Assembly: GCA_044226045.1 (NCBI GenBank)
Contig: JBGAHR010000006.1
Span: 62,001-126,000 of the forward strand
Direction of reading: 5' to 3'
Length of the DNA: 64,000 nt
Origin: Endoryza sp044226045
Lineage (GTDB): Bacteria; Bacteroidota; Bacteroidia; Chitinophagales; Chitinophagaceae
Of this stretch, positions 53,651-62,820 are shown one piece after another. Position numbers and translations under genes: made by a program. Below the pieces are notes generated by a model, which saw nothing but the letters and a program-made list of their open reading frames with translations, was not told the origin of the DNA and did not search any database. Positions within the stretch are counted from its first letter, which is position 1, and each line of letters begins with the position of its first letter.

Positions 53651-53778
53651 GTTTATCGTTTATCGTTTCACGTTATAGGCTGGAACGAAAACAGGATGCT
53701 GGTAAAAGTCTTTTGTTTTCGCCCAGAGCTGTTACCGTGAAACGATAAACGAAAAACGATAAACCATAAACGATAAAC
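53651..53778. repeat. Inverted pair of seven-base-period repeat arrays (AAACNNN family, copy 3)
   Basis: The left arm (53651-53675) reads GTTTATC, GTTTATC, GTTTCAC, GTTA. The right arm (53736-53778) reads as heptads AAACGAT, AAACGAA, AAACGAT, AAACCAT, AAACGAT, AAAC. The 60-base centre differs from copies 1 and 2 and has its own short inverted repeat (cgaaaaca/tgttttcg). The element fills most of the gap between mdh and the DUF418 gene stop. Confidence 0.85.
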
Positions 53779-53784
53779 AATCCG

Positions 53785-55086
53785 TCACTTCCTCCGAATC
53801 TCCAACCTCTTCCAATAAGTCAACTGCCGCCAGATCCATTCGAAGGGACCGAACTGGAAATATTTCAGCCAGAGGTGGCTCCAGATAATCTGAATGACCC
53901 AAATTACCAACACGTACAGGTAGGCTTCATATCGCTGCCACTTTCCGAAATTGCCAAAACCTATTCCATAAAATACGATCAGGGCAAAAATGGATTGCGT
54001 GAGGTAGTTGGTGAAGGCCATTTGCCCAACAGGCCTGAATAACCGAAAAAACCATTTGAACCAGCCCGACAGATACATCAGCATGAGCAGTCCGAAGATG
54101 CCAATGGTTCGAAAGGTTCTTCCTACATCATAGTAGCTGAGCCAGGCATGTTTGAGGTATTCGTACTTATTGAACCGGGCATCCACTCCCTGCATCACAT
54201 TCAAATAACTGACCGTTAACCCGATTCCAAGACCTAATACGGTCATCCATGCATAAACGGATTTCTTTCCTTTTCCCATCAGCCAGCCATTTTTGTAAAA
54301 AGCCATCCCCACCAGCATGAAGATCAGCACATCCCAGATAGTGAAATAGGTATAGTTAACAAGGTTCGACAGGTATTGATCTGTTCTGAACTCGTACAGA
54401 TCTGCATAAGATCCCCGCATGCGGCTGTTCCCCTTATCGATCTTTTTAAGCTTATTTTCTGTTTTAGCCTGTTCCTTGAGGTCCTGCCATTCGGATAGTT
54501 CTTCTTTCTGCCGTTCCGTGAGTGGGGTGATCGTTGTATCGATTTTCTCGATCCGCTCTCCCCTCGTAATGACCCTTTTTTCAAGATACAGATCCCGGTT
54601 CTCCCGGGCGAACATCAGTAAAAAGCACACAAAAGCACCGATCAGCAATTTTTTGGGCGACCACAAGCGGAAAACAAAAAGGATCAACCCATAACATCCG
54701 TAGTCAAATAAAATATCGCCTTCCCATAAAAAAATATAAATATTGACCAGTCCGAATATCATCAGCCAAACCTGCCTTCTGACATAATAGTCAGCAGGTG
54801 TAAGGTCGCTTTGTTGTCGCGATTTGCTCTCTAAAAACAGTAACATACCCGCGCCGAACAACATACTGAACAATGCCCGTTGCGTGCCATTGGCAATCCA
54901 TGAAACGCCGAACCAGAGGGTGTAATTAATTGTTCCCGGCTCATTCCGTATGTAGGGATTCCCCCCACTGACAAAAGCCATGTCAACAATATTCATTAAG
55001 AGTATGCCCAGGATGGCTATTCCGCGAAGTGAATCGAGAATATCGATCCGGTCTTTCTGAAGAACCGGAGAAGCAGCAGAAACCAT
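53785..55086 (-). CDS. DUF418-family polytopic membrane protein
   Basis: The 433-residue protein starts with the family motif DSLRGIAILGILLMNI and has about eight hydrophobic segments. A polar, charged loop of about 75 residues (near 165-245) interrupts them. The last third (FTNYLTQSIFALIVFYGIGFG) is the conserved DUF418 core. The family is distantly like membrane acyltransferases, and its role is unknown. The gap behind it (55087-55390) holds no gene, only a short AT-rich stretch and a repeat mosaic. Confidence 0.88.
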   Translation of the reverse strand: MVSAASPVLQKDRIDILDSLRGIAILGILLMNIVDMAFVSGGNPYIRNEPGTINYTLWFGVSWIANGTQRALFSMLFGAGMLLFLESKSRQQSDLTPADYYVRRQVWLMIFGLVNIYIFLWEGDILFDYGCYGLILFVFRLWSPKKLLIGAFVCFLLMFARENRDLYLEKRVITRGERIEKIDTTITPLTERQKEELSEWQDLKEQAKTENKLKKIDKGNSRMRGSYADLYEFRTDQYLSNLVNYTYFTIWDVLIFMLVGMAFYKNGWLMGKGKKSVYAWMTVLGLGIGLTVSYLNVMQGVDARFNKYEYLKHAWLSYYDVGRTFRTIGIFGLLMLMYLSGWFKWFFRLFRPVGQMAFTNYLTQSIFALIVFYGIGFGNFGKWQRYEAYLYVLVIWVIQIIWSHLWLKYFQFGPFEWIWRQLTYWKRLEIRRK

Positions 55087-55212
55087 AGCAGTAGTTTTGG
55101 TTGGAAAGAAAGATCGCTGTCTACCTCTAGCAATTTCACCCTTCTAAATGTATTAAACCTGCGTCAAAAACGGGCAGTCATTGAGCAAACGGAGATATTC
55201 CCTGATTATAAG

Positions 55213-55315
55213 GCAGCGGGAGAGGGAGCGCGAGCGAGAGCGGGAGTGGTGAACAGAGCGGGAGTGGGAGCGAGAGCGGAAGGGGAAAGGGAAACAGAAA
55301 CAAAAACGGAAAGGG
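55213..55315. repeat. Six-base-period purine-rich tract
   Basis: On the plus strand, units such as GGGAGT, GGGAGC, GAGAGC, GGAAAG and GGAAAC follow each other with a six-base period and changing bases. One strand is almost pure purine, so triplex or slipped structures are possible. It continues directly into a seven-base-period array at 55316. Open frames across it are Ser-Arg or Arg-Glu dipeptide runs and are not genes. Confidence 0.8.
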
Positions 55316-55391
55316 AAACCGCAAACCGCAAACCGCAAACTGCAAACTGCAAACCACAAACTGAAACGATAAACCTGAAACCCTAAACGAT
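55316..55391. repeat. Seven-base-period array (AAACNNN family, copy 4, one arm only)
   Basis: Successive units are AAACCGC three times, AAACTGC twice, AAACCAC, AAACTG (one base short), AAACGAT, AAACCTG, AAACCCT and AAACGAT. The array ends exactly at the stop codon of the GT9 gene. No inverted left arm is present; the purine tract takes its place. Confidence 0.85.
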
Positions 55392-56377
55392 TATCCGTCA
55401 TTCGCCATCGCTTTCCTGGCTATTTCTTCCGTTTTTATCAATTGCATGCATTTAAAGTGTCCTTTGGGACATTTATCGTAGCCTATTTTGGAGCAGGGCC
55501 GGCAACGAAGATTATTTATTTCAAAACGGGTATCTTTTGCCTGTTTGTTGGAGTAGTAGGCCGTCATTCCGAATGCCGGGATGGTGTTTCCCCAGATGGA
55601 AATTATGGGTTTGTTGAAAGCGGCCGCGATATGCATCAACCCCGTGTCGTGAGTGATGATCAGCTTGGCTCTTCTTACCAGGTCGGCTGATTCATGAAGT
55701 GAGAATTTTCCGCAGGCATTATATATTTTAATCGGATCACTGGAAGCAATAATCTCTCCGTTCGCGCTGTCTTCCTTTCCGCCCAACAGCATGATGGGAT
55801 GCTTGATTTGTTCACAAAGCGATTTCAGTTTTTCGACCGGGAGTTTTTTGGTATTGAGTGCTGCACCTATAACTACCCCGAAATAACCCGCGTGATGAGA
55901 GGCCGGTATATCTTGGTCCTGCACCTTTTGATCTTCCGGAATAAAATAATCCAGCCCCTTGCCGTCATTCTTCACTCCGAAGGATCTAACAGTATCCAGG
56001 TATCTGTCTACGATATGTATGTCGGGGAGCCGATTGATCCTGAGCGCTGTCAGCAGCCATTTCTCCACATTCAATTTCGGAAAGGAAAATGATTTTTTCT
56101 TAAGTGCTTTTTTAACTTTCCAGGTTCTCACATTGTGATGCAGATCGATCACATAGTCAAAATCTTCCTGTTGCAGTTCAGCAATCGTTTGATCAAGATC
56201 GTTCTCGAGGAAATGCAGTTTGTCGATATATGGGTTAGGCTCCAGGATCGACCGGAATGAAGATTTGGTGAGATAGTGTATCTCGGCCGTGGCCACCTGC
56301 TGTTTCAGACAACGAACCACCGGAGTTGTCAGTACGATATCGCCAATGGAAGAGAATCGGATGACCAGGAACTTCAT
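55391..56377 (-). CDS. Glycosyltransferase family 9 (heptosyltransferase-like)
   Basis: The 328-residue protein is a GT9 enzyme, the family that adds ADP-heptose to lipopolysaccharide core. The start MKFLVIRFSSIGDIVLTTPVV is the family's N-terminal motif. The C-terminal domain has GVVIGAALNTKKLP, LITHDTGLMHIAAAF (the donor-site region) and CRPCSKIGYDKCPKGHFKCM, a cysteine-rich segment seen in Bacteroidota members. It works at the inner membrane, cytoplasmic side. A repeat array abuts its stop codon. Confidence 0.93.
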   Translation of the reverse strand: MKFLVIRFSSIGDIVLTTPVVRCLKQQVATAEIHYLTKSSFRSILEPNPYIDKLHFLENDLDQTIAELQQEDFDYVIDLHHNVRTWKVKKALKKKSFSFPKLNVEKWLLTALRINRLPDIHIVDRYLDTVRSFGVKNDGKGLDYFIPEDQKVQDQDIPASHHAGYFGVVIGAALNTKKLPVEKLKSLCEQIKHPIMLLGGKEDSANGEIIASSDPIKIYNACGKFSLHESADLVRRAKLIITHDTGLMHIAAAFNKPIISIWGNTIPAFGMTAYYSNKQAKDTRFEINNLRCRPCSKIGYDKCPKGHFKCMQLIKTEEIARKAMANDG

Positions 56378-56416
56378 GCTGCAAAAATAGTATAAGAAGA
56401 AAAGCAGGCAGGCTTT

Positions 56417-57658
56417 TTATTCTTCCACATAGTTGAGGTCTTTGTGAAAGGTTTCCTTGGTGAAAGCGGCCGCCACGAGGGTGATGATCATGATGATGAT
56501 CGCTGTATAAATACCGCCTTTTACGTATCCCACTCCTTCGATGGCTCTTAACCATTTAAACAATGGCAGGATCAATATAGCCAGCATTCCCCTCACCATA
56601 TTGGGAATGGTGGTAGCAGCCGTTGCCCTCAGGTTGGTTCCAAACTGCTCTGCTCCCATGGTTACAAAGATTGCCCAGAAGCCCGTGCCAAAACCGAGTC
56701 CGGCACAGATCCAGTACATCGCCGCGGCAGATCCGTTCCACTGAATGGTGAAGAAGAGCACTATAAACAAGGCAGTAATGGCATAAAACAGGTACAAGGC
56801 CTTCTTTCGGCTTTTGAACCATTGGCTGACAAATCCAATCAGGATATCACCAATTGAAATAGCCGCGTAGGCAAACATGATCGCTTTGCCCGGATCCACC
56901 TTTTCCGTGATTCCAAAATACTTGGCGAATTCACTGGAGAAAGTTACCAGCACACCAATGACGAACCAGGTAGGAAGACCGATCATAATTCCACAGATAT
57001 ATCTTGTGAAGCGATCGCGGTTGGTGAATAGCATCAGGAAGTTGCCCCTCTGAACACCCATCTTTTTCACCTCATGAAACATCCCTGATTCGAAAACGGA
57101 TATACGAAGGATTAAAAGTATTAAGCCAAGTCCGCCTCCAATAAAATAGCAGACTCGCCAGTTAAAATTCTCTTTCATGATAAAGGCCACCACGGCGCCG
57201 GTCAGACCAATACCGGCAACGAGCGAAGTGGCAACGCCTCTCTTTTCCTTGGGAGTAAGTTCAGAAACGAGGGTAATACCCGCTCCCAACTCACCCGCAA
57301 GACCCAACCCGGCAATAAATCTTACCCATTTATATTGATCCACTGTTTGTATAAAACCATTGGCAATATTGGCCAGCGAATACAAAATGATCGAACCAAA
57401 TAACACACTCAATCTGCCTTTCTTGTCACCAATCACTCCGGCAATGATGCCACCGATCAACAGGCCCCACATCTGCCATTGGAGAATCATCTCCCCATCG
57501 GTCAGCACCTGGGCATCCGATAACCCCAAAGATTTAAGGCTGCCTACCCGAATGATTCCGAAAAGCAGTAAATCGTATATATCTACAAAATACCCGAGAG
57601 CCGCCACAACTACGGCGATATTAAAAATGGAAGCAGTCGTCGTTTTGGGTTGGTTCAT
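56417..57658 (-). CDS. MFS transporter (metabolite:H+ symporter type)
   Basis: The 413-residue protein has twelve predicted membrane segments and the MFS motif A in GDKKGRLSVLFG between helices 2 and 3. The acidic pair in helix 1 (YFVDIYDLLLFG) and RFIAGLGLAGELGAG in helix 4 place it near the sugar or proline/betaine/dicarboxylate symporter groups. The substrate cannot be told. It begins 12 bases after the DedA stop, so it is probably co-transcribed with the genes upstream. Confidence 0.88.
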   Translation of the reverse strand: MNQPKTTTASIFNIAVVVAALGYFVDIYDLLLFGIIRVGSLKSLGLSDAQVLTDGEMILQWQMWGLLIGGIIAGVIGDKKGRLSVLFGSIILYSLANIANGFIQTVDQYKWVRFIAGLGLAGELGAGITLVSELTPKEKRGVATSLVAGIGLTGAVVAFIMKENFNWRVCYFIGGGLGLILLILRISVFESGMFHEVKKMGVQRGNFLMLFTNRDRFTRYICGIMIGLPTWFVIGVLVTFSSEFAKYFGITEKVDPGKAIMFAYAAISIGDILIGFVSQWFKSRKKALYLFYAITALFIVLFFTIQWNGSAAAMYWICAGLGFGTGFWAIFVTMGAEQFGTNLRATAATTIPNMVRGMLAILILPLFKWLRAIEGVGYVKGGIYTAIIIMIITLVAAAFTKETFHKDLNYVEE

Positions 57659-57670
57659 GCAGGCAAAGAT

Positions 57671-58339
57671 TTAGGAAGTTGGGTTGGTGTTGGATTTGTT
57701 CTTATCCTTTTTTTTGCTGAAAAAGAGTTTCCAAAGTACAGGAAGGGTTGTTACGAGGATGATCGCAATGGCAATTCCTTCAATATGATCTTTCAGGCTG
57801 TATCCGAATTTCTTTTCCACCCAGGATTGCAGAAAGTATCCGCCCATCATCATCGAAGCCACCCAGCATACACTGCCGATGACATTGTAAAAAAGAAAAG
57901 CGGCCCAGTCCATCTTTACAATTCCGGCTACGATCGGTGCAAAGGTTCGAATGATAGGAAGAAACTTGGCCACGAAAATGGTACCCTTTCCATATTGATC
58001 ATAAAATTCTTTGGCCCGAAGCAGGTGTTTCTTTTTGAATAGCCAGGTATCCTTTCGTTCGTACAAGAGCGGACCGGTTTTGCGTCCGAACCAGTAACCG
58101 GCCATATTACCCAGTACCGAAGCGACCATCACCATGATCATGATGATGGACCAGTGAACATTGAAGAATTCGGTGGAAAGATCATTCAGATAAATTCCGG
58201 CGGCGAAAAGCAGGGAATCACCCGGGAAAAAGAATCCGATCAGCAATCCTGTTTCCGCAAATACCACCAGGAGTAATACATAGAGACCACCATTATTGAT
58301 AATCCATTCAATAAACTGTTGTACAAATCCCTTTTCCAT
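57671..58339 (-). CDS. DedA-family membrane protein
   Basis: The 222-residue protein has the DedA hallmarks: ETGLLIGFFFPGDSLLFAAG, AVLGNMAGYWFGRKTG and KFLPIIRTFAPIVAGIVKMDW, the last with the essential arginine. DedA proteins are thought to flip or scramble undecaprenyl phosphate or other lipids. The C-terminal tail is basic (KKKDKNKS). It sits 18 bases after the symporter gene, so an operon of symporter, DedA and MFS is likely from spacing, although the functions differ. Confidence 0.93.
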   Translation of the reverse strand: MEKGFVQQFIEWIINNGGLYVLLLVVFAETGLLIGFFFPGDSLLFAAGIYLNDLSTEFFNVHWSIIMIMVMVASVLGNMAGYWFGRKTGPLLYERKDTWLFKKKHLLRAKEFYDQYGKGTIFVAKFLPIIRTFAPIVAGIVKMDWAAFLFYNVIGSVCWVASMMMGGYFLQSWVEKKFGYSLKDHIEGIAIAIILVTTLPVLWKLFFSKKKDKNKSNTNPTS

Positions 58340-58357
58340 ACATATTTTTTGAAGGCC

Positions 58358-59632
58358 TTAGCCCTGTTGGTTATGATTGTCGATATCCAGCGCCCATTCC
58401 GGCTCATTCAATTCTCCTTCCCATTTACTCACGGCGGTAGTGGCCAGTGCATTACCCAGCACGTTGGTCATACTGCGGAACATATCGCAAAAATGGTCAA
58501 TCGGAAGTATGATCGCAACCCCTACTGCCGGAATATTGAACATCGCGCAGGTGGCGAGCACGACTACGAGTGAGGCGCGCGGTACGCCGGCAATTCCCTT
58601 ACTAGTCAGCATCAAAACCAGCAACATGGTCAGCTGGGTGCCCATATCAAGATGAATATTATATGCCTGCGCAATGGCAATGCTGGCGAATGTCATGTAC
58701 ATCATACTGCCATCGAGATTGAAAGAATAACCCAGTGGCAATACGAAGGATACGATCTTGTCCTTGCACCCGAACCGCTCCAGTTCCTCAGTGAGTTTGG
58801 GAAAAACGGCTTCACTGCTGGTAGTGCTGAACGCGATCACCAGCGGGGAGGCGATTCTTTTCAGCAGCGCGGTCATGCGCTGTCCAAGAATGATGTATCC
58901 AATGGTGATCAATACCAGCCAGAGGCAGACGATACCGATCAGGAAGTAGGCAAAATATTTACCATAAAAAAGAAAAATCTCCAATCCTCTTTCCGCGATG
59001 GTGCCGGCGATCGCTCCGAAAACGCCAATAGGGGCAAACATCATTACGTAGCCCACCATTTTAAGAATGATATGAGAGGCGATGTCGAGTGCTTTGATCA
59101 GGGGTTTCGCATAATCGCCCATGGCGGCAGTGGCAATACCGAAGAAAATGGAAAACACCACAATCTGCAGGATCTCATTTTTTCCCATGGCCTCAAAAAG
59201 ACTCTTGGGGAAGACGTGATCGACGAAATTTTGCAAAGTAAATACGGTGGTATTACCGGCAATATCTTTGATATTATCGGCCTTGGCGGCAGTCAGATCC
59301 ATACCGGCTCCCGGTTGGAGCAGGTTGACCAGTAACATCCCCAGCAACAGGCTCGTCAGGGAGGCGCTTACAAACCAGAGCAGGGCCTTTCCCCCTACTC
59401 TTCCCACGGTTTTAATATCTCCCAGTTTTGCAATGCCCACCACCAGCGTACAAAAGACCAGAGGCGCGATGATCATTTGCACCAGCTTCAGGAAGATGTT
59501 GGTAAGAAGCTTGATGTTTTTGGAAAATGAAACCTGAAAATCAGTGCCGGTAGTAGTATGAATGATATAACCCAATAGCGCGCCCACACCCATGGCAACG
59601 AGGATATAAATCGTCAGTTTATTTTTTTTCAT
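58358..59632 (-). CDS. Dicarboxylate/amino acid:cation symporter (DAACS family)
   Basis: The 424-residue protein has eight helices and two re-entrant loops of the GltP/DctA fold. Motifs are FSTTSSEAVFPK (HP1 serine-rich loop), GYSFNLDGSMMYMT (NMDGT-type motif in TM7) and SKGIAGVPRASLVV (HP2 region). It takes up glutamate, aspartate or C4-dicarboxylates with Na+ or H+. It is the first gene of the three-gene minus-strand cluster. The gap to the divergent permease gene holds that gene's promoter. Confidence 0.94.
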   Translation of the reverse strand: MKKNKLTIYILVAMGVGALLGYIIHTTTGTDFQVSFSKNIKLLTNIFLKLVQMIIAPLVFCTLVVGIAKLGDIKTVGRVGGKALLWFVSASLTSLLLGMLLVNLLQPGAGMDLTAAKADNIKDIAGNTTVFTLQNFVDHVFPKSLFEAMGKNEILQIVVFSIFFGIATAAMGDYAKPLIKALDIASHIILKMVGYVMMFAPIGVFGAIAGTIAERGLEIFLFYGKYFAYFLIGIVCLWLVLITIGYIILGQRMTALLKRIASPLVIAFSTTSSEAVFPKLTEELERFGCKDKIVSFVLPLGYSFNLDGSMMYMTFASIAIAQAYNIHLDMGTQLTMLLVLMLTSKGIAGVPRASLVVVLATCAMFNIPAVGVAIILPIDHFCDMFRSMTNVLGNALATTAVSKWEGELNEPEWALDIDNHNQQG

Positions 59633-59730
59633 CCTTTGTCAGATAGAATACGCAATATAGGATTAAACGGGTTATCCGGACCATAATTTAGCCCCCCTTT
59701 AAAACTGTTACAAGCGGGGTCGATTTTGGC

Positions 59731-59759
59731 TTGTTGGTATTAATAAATCCTTATCTTTC
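59731..59759 (+). promoter_or_regulatory. Promoter of the amino acid permease gene
   Basis: TTG (59731-59733), 18 bases, then TATCTTTC (59752-59759), one mismatch from TAnnTTTG. The leader to the ATG at 59804 is about 40 bases. Confidence 0.55.
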
Positions 59760-59803
59760 CAGCTTATAATTGCTATTTAATTATTTAACCACAACGAACT
59801 ATT

Positions 59804-61285
59804 ATGAGTTTGTTTCGCAAAAAATCTCTTAGCGCTCTTCTGTCTCAGGCAGCTGATTCAGAAAAAGGTTTAAAACGTACCCTGGGTGCCGGAGCGCTGG
59901 TAGCGCTGGGTATCGGGGCGATCATTGGTGCGGGTCTGTTTGTGCGTACCGCTGCTGCAGCAGGTGGTCACGCCGGTTCCGCTGTTACTATCTCCTTTAT
60001 CGTTGCGGCAGTAGGTTGTGCCTTTGCCGGTTTGTGTTATGCGGAGTTTGCTTCCATGATTCCTATTGCGGGAAGCGCCTACACTTATGCATACACCACT
60101 ATGGGCGAACTGGTAGCCTGGATCATCGGTTGGGCCCTCATTCTCGAATACGCGTTAGGTGCCGCTACGGTATCCATTGCCTGGAGTGAGTTTTTAAACA
60201 AATTGCTAGGGGGGAGCATCCCCTATGAATGGACGCACTCGCCATTCCAGTCGGCTCTCGATGCGAATGGCGTACTGCATCACGGTATACTTAATGCACC
60301 GGCTCTGATCATCCTGTTCCTCCTGTCGCTGCTGCTGATCAAGGGAACACAGGAATCAGCCCTGGTAAATGCGTTAATCGTTATCATCAAAGTGGCCATC
60401 GTACTGGCTTTCATTTTTATCGGCTGGCAGTATATCAAGCCCGAAAATCATACTCCTTACATGATTCCGGCAGATGCGCCTGATGCCATTTTACCAGATG
60501 GAAAACCATATAGCTATGCACCGTTCTTCAATCATGGATGGGGAGGCGTACTTCGAGGAGCAGCCATCGTATTCTTTGCCTTCATTGGTTTCGACGCGGT
60601 ATCAACAGCCGCCCAGGAAGCAAAAAATCCGAAAAGAGACATGCCAATCGGTATTCTTGGTTCACTGGTTGTATGTACGTTGTTATATGTTTTGTTCTCC
60701 TGGGTACTGACAGGTGTGGCCCCATACACTGATTTCGTAAGAGAAGGTCGCGAAGCTTCTGTAGCTTATGCCATCGAGACTTACATGAAGAACTATCATT
60801 GGCTGGCTACCCTTATCACGGTAGGTATCCTCGCCGGTTTCTCTTCCGTAATCCTCGTGATGCTGATGGGTCAGAGCCGCGTGTTCTATTCAATGGCGAA
60901 CGACGGTCTGTTGCCCAAGATCTTCTCCGACCTGCATCCAAAGTTCAGAACACCCTACAAGTCAAACATCCTGTTGTTCCTGTTTGTGGGAGCTTTCGCC
61001 ACCCTGATTCCGGGCGACATCACCGGTGACCTGACTTCTATAGGTACCCTGCTGGCCTTTGTACTGGTTTGTATCGGTATCATCATCATGCGTAAATCTG
61101 ATCCAACTACCCCAAGACCATTCAAAACTCCATTGGTGCCATTGGTACCTATCCTTGGAGCGATCGTATGTACTGCGATGATCGTGTCACTCGACAAGGT
61201 TACCCTGTTGAGCGCGTTCGCCTGGATGGTGCTCGGATTGGTGATTTATTTTACCTACAGCCGTTTCCACAGTAAACTGAAATAA
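59804..61285 (+). CDS. APC-family amino acid permease (cationic-type)
   Basis: The 493-residue protein has about twelve membrane helices. The first carries the APC motif GIGAIIGAGLFV, with the unwound substrate site, and helix 6 has FFAFIGFDAVSTAAQEAKNP, typical of the CAT (cationic amino acid transporter) branch. SVILVMLMGQSRVFYSMANDGLLP is another family signature. It exchanges or imports amino acids; the precise substrate is unknown. It is monocistronic, with its own promoter and terminator. Confidence 0.93.
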   Translation: MSLFRKKSLSALLSQAADSEKGLKRTLGAGALVALGIGAIIGAGLFVRTAAAAGGHAGSAVTISFIVAAVGCAFAGLCYAEFASMIPIAGSAYTYAYTTMGELVAWIIGWALILEYALGAATVSIAWSEFLNKLLGGSIPYEWTHSPFQSALDANGVLHHGILNAPALIILFLLSLLLIKGTQESALVNALIVIIKVAIVLAFIFIGWQYIKPENHTPYMIPADAPDAILPDGKPYSYAPFFNHGWGGVLRGAAIVFFAFIGFDAVSTAAQEAKNPKRDMPIGILGSLVVCTLLYVLFSWVLTGVAPYTDFVREGREASVAYAIETYMKNYHWLATLITVGILAGFSSVILVMLMGQSRVFYSMANDGLLPKIFSDLHPKFRTPYKSNILLFLFVGAFATLIPGDITGDLTSIGTLLAFVLVCIGIIIMRKSDPTTPRPFKTPLVPLVPILGAIVCTAMIVSLDKVTLLSAFAWMVLGLVIYFTYSRFHSKLK

Positions 61286-61318
61286 CCTGACCCAATTAAG
61301 ATAAACAGGTCTCCTGTT

Positions 61319-61352
61319 AAAAACCGTTCCGCTTCGGCAGAACGGTTTTTTC
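61319..61352 (+). terminator. Terminator of the amino acid permease gene with a TTCG loop
   Basis: A 10-bp stem (61320-61329 aaaaccgttc with 61340-61349 gaacggtttt), one mismatch and two more pairs close on the stable loop ttcg (61333-61336). T residues follow. Confidence 0.9.
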
Positions 61353-61391
61353 ATTTTATCGAAATCAAGTAACTTCAAAAAAAAGCTACAG

Positions 61392-61850
61392 GTGCTAAAG
61401 GAAATTTTTGAGAAGATCGTATCAGAAACCGAAAGCTACCTTTTGCTGAAGGGAGCCGCGGCCAAAGTGATTTTGGGTGAACCCTCCCCGGCACAAGCTG
61501 GCAACCGGGTGTATATTGCCATGGAAGAGTATGGCATCGATCCCCTGCTGAAAAATCATTCACCCTCACCCGATGAAGACAGTCCGCGATCGCCCAATTA
61601 TTGTCACCTCCTTTCCTTTTATATTTTACCGGTAAGCCCCGACTACAGCACCCGCCTTCAAATAATAGAATTACTGGTAGAGCTATTTGAAGTGAGACCT
61701 TTTTTCCAATTGATCGTTGGACATGAAGAATTTGAACTATCCGTTTCCATGCGCGCAGTATCCACTGCTGAATACCAGCAATTCTGGATATCCCGGCAGC
61801 AACCCTCTCAGCCGGTGGTTTTTTACCAGGCCCGGGTTTCCGCTTTGTAA
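61392..61850 (+). CDS. Small protein resembling the Pvc16 N-terminal (DUF4255) family, GTG start
   Basis: The 152-residue protein is read from GTG at 61392; no ATG precedes it in frame. I compare it by memory with DUF4255/Pvc16, the cap protein of contractile injection machines: an N-terminal helix, a VILGEPSPAQAGNRVYIAMEE strand pair, a central YILPVSPDYSTRLQIIE segment, and an end with TAEYQQFW followed by VVFYQARV. The order fits, but residue identity is weak. No other injection-system gene is nearby. Treat the assignment as tentative; coding itself is likely. Confidence 0.55.
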   Translation: MLKEIFEKIVSETESYLLLKGAAAKVILGEPSPAQAGNRVYIAMEEYGIDPLLKNHSPSPDEDSPRSPNYCHLLSFYILPVSPDYSTRLQIIELLVELFEVRPFFQLIVGHEEFELSVSMRAVSTAEYQQFWISRQQPSQPVVFYQARVSAL

Positions 61851-61862
61851 TGCCAGACAATC

Positions 61863-61893
61863 TTGGCAGCATTCCCGTCAAACCTTAATTTTG
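61863..61893 (+). promoter_or_regulatory. Promoter of yebC
   Basis: TTG (61863-61865), 20 bases, then TAATTTTG (61886-61893): both elements fit the Bacteroidota consensus. The leader to the ATG at 61953 is about 55 bases. Confidence 0.65.
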
Positions 61894-61952
61894 CAGTCCC
61901 CTGACAGGACCTTTGCAGGCCACTATCGGGATAAATACAAATCGCATTACAC

Positions 61953-62675
61953 ATGGGTCGCATATTTGAAGTTAGAAAGGCCACGATGTTTGCCCGTTGG
62001 GACCGGATGGCCAAGCAGTTTACACGTATCGGAAAGGAGATTGCCATTGCCGTAAAATCCGGCGGTTCAGACCCGCATACCAATCCGGCCCTTCGTCGCT
62101 GCATGCAGAATGCCAAGAGTGTTAACATGCCGAAGGACAGAGTGGAAGCCGCCATCAAACGCGCGCTGGGCAAGGAAATGGATAACTATGAAGAGATCCT
62201 GTACGAAGGATATGGTCCTCATGGGGTGGCTATCCTGGTGGAAACAGCCACCGACAACCACGTAAGAACTGTGGCCAACGTAAAAAGTCATTTCAATAAA
62301 GGCGGGGGCGCGCTTGGCAACAGCGGAAGTGTATCTTTCCAGTTCAAGAAAATGGGTGTGTTCAAACTGAAGCCGGAAGGATTGTCTGTCGAAGACCTCG
62401 AACTCGAACTGATTGATTTCGGTCTCGAAGAACTGGGAGAAGGCACCGGCGAAAACGGCGAGGCCGTATTGGTACTTCGATGCGGCTATACCGATTTTGG
62501 TAATCTGCAAAAAGCGTTGGAAGAAAGAGGAATTACCCCCATCAGTGCGGAGTTGGAATGGATTCCTACCACTACAGTTCCTCTTTCAGATGCACAGGCG
62601 GAAGATGTTAGTAAGCTCATTGAAAGACTGGAGCAGGATGATGATGTGCAGAAAGTGTTTCATAACATGGGCTGA
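61953..62675 (+). CDS. yebC: YebC/PmpR-family protein
   Basis: The 240-residue protein is a full YebC. The N-terminal helical domain has FTRIGKEIAIAVKSGGSDP and NMPKDRVEAAIKRA; the middle and C-terminal domains have YEGYGPHGVAILVE, NKGGGALGNSGSVSFQF and LEQDDDVQKVFHNM. YebC proteins were described as transcription regulators and more recently linked to ribosome stalling at polyproline. The start is MGRIFEVRKATMFARWDRM rather than the common MAGHSKWANIKHRK, as in some Bacteroidota. Confidence 0.95.
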   Translation: MGRIFEVRKATMFARWDRMAKQFTRIGKEIAIAVKSGGSDPHTNPALRRCMQNAKSVNMPKDRVEAAIKRALGKEMDNYEEILYEGYGPHGVAILVETATDNHVRTVANVKSHFNKGGGALGNSGSVSFQFKKMGVFKLKPEGLSVEDLELELIDFGLEELGEGTGENGEAVLVLRCGYTDFGNLQKALEERGITPISAELEWIPTTTVPLSDAQAEDVSKLIERLEQDDDVQKVFHNMG

Positions 62676-62820
62676 TAAAACAGCAGCTAATCCAAACATT
62701 ATCGAGATAAAATACAGAATGGATCACCCTTACCAAAAGGATAGGATGATCCGTTTTCTGTTTCTCGCCCATTATACACCTAACGATAACTAAAATTGAC
62801 CCTCCTTCCGAAGCAGGGCG

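Noticed and set aside
55316..55391. Possible CRISPR array in the AAACNNN repeats
   Set aside because: Units are seven bases with no separate spacers of constant length, and no cas gene is present.
55153..55401. Open frame reading Ser/Arg and Phe/Pro runs on the minus strand
   Set aside because: It is only the translation of the hexamer and heptamer repeats, with no start context or family motif.
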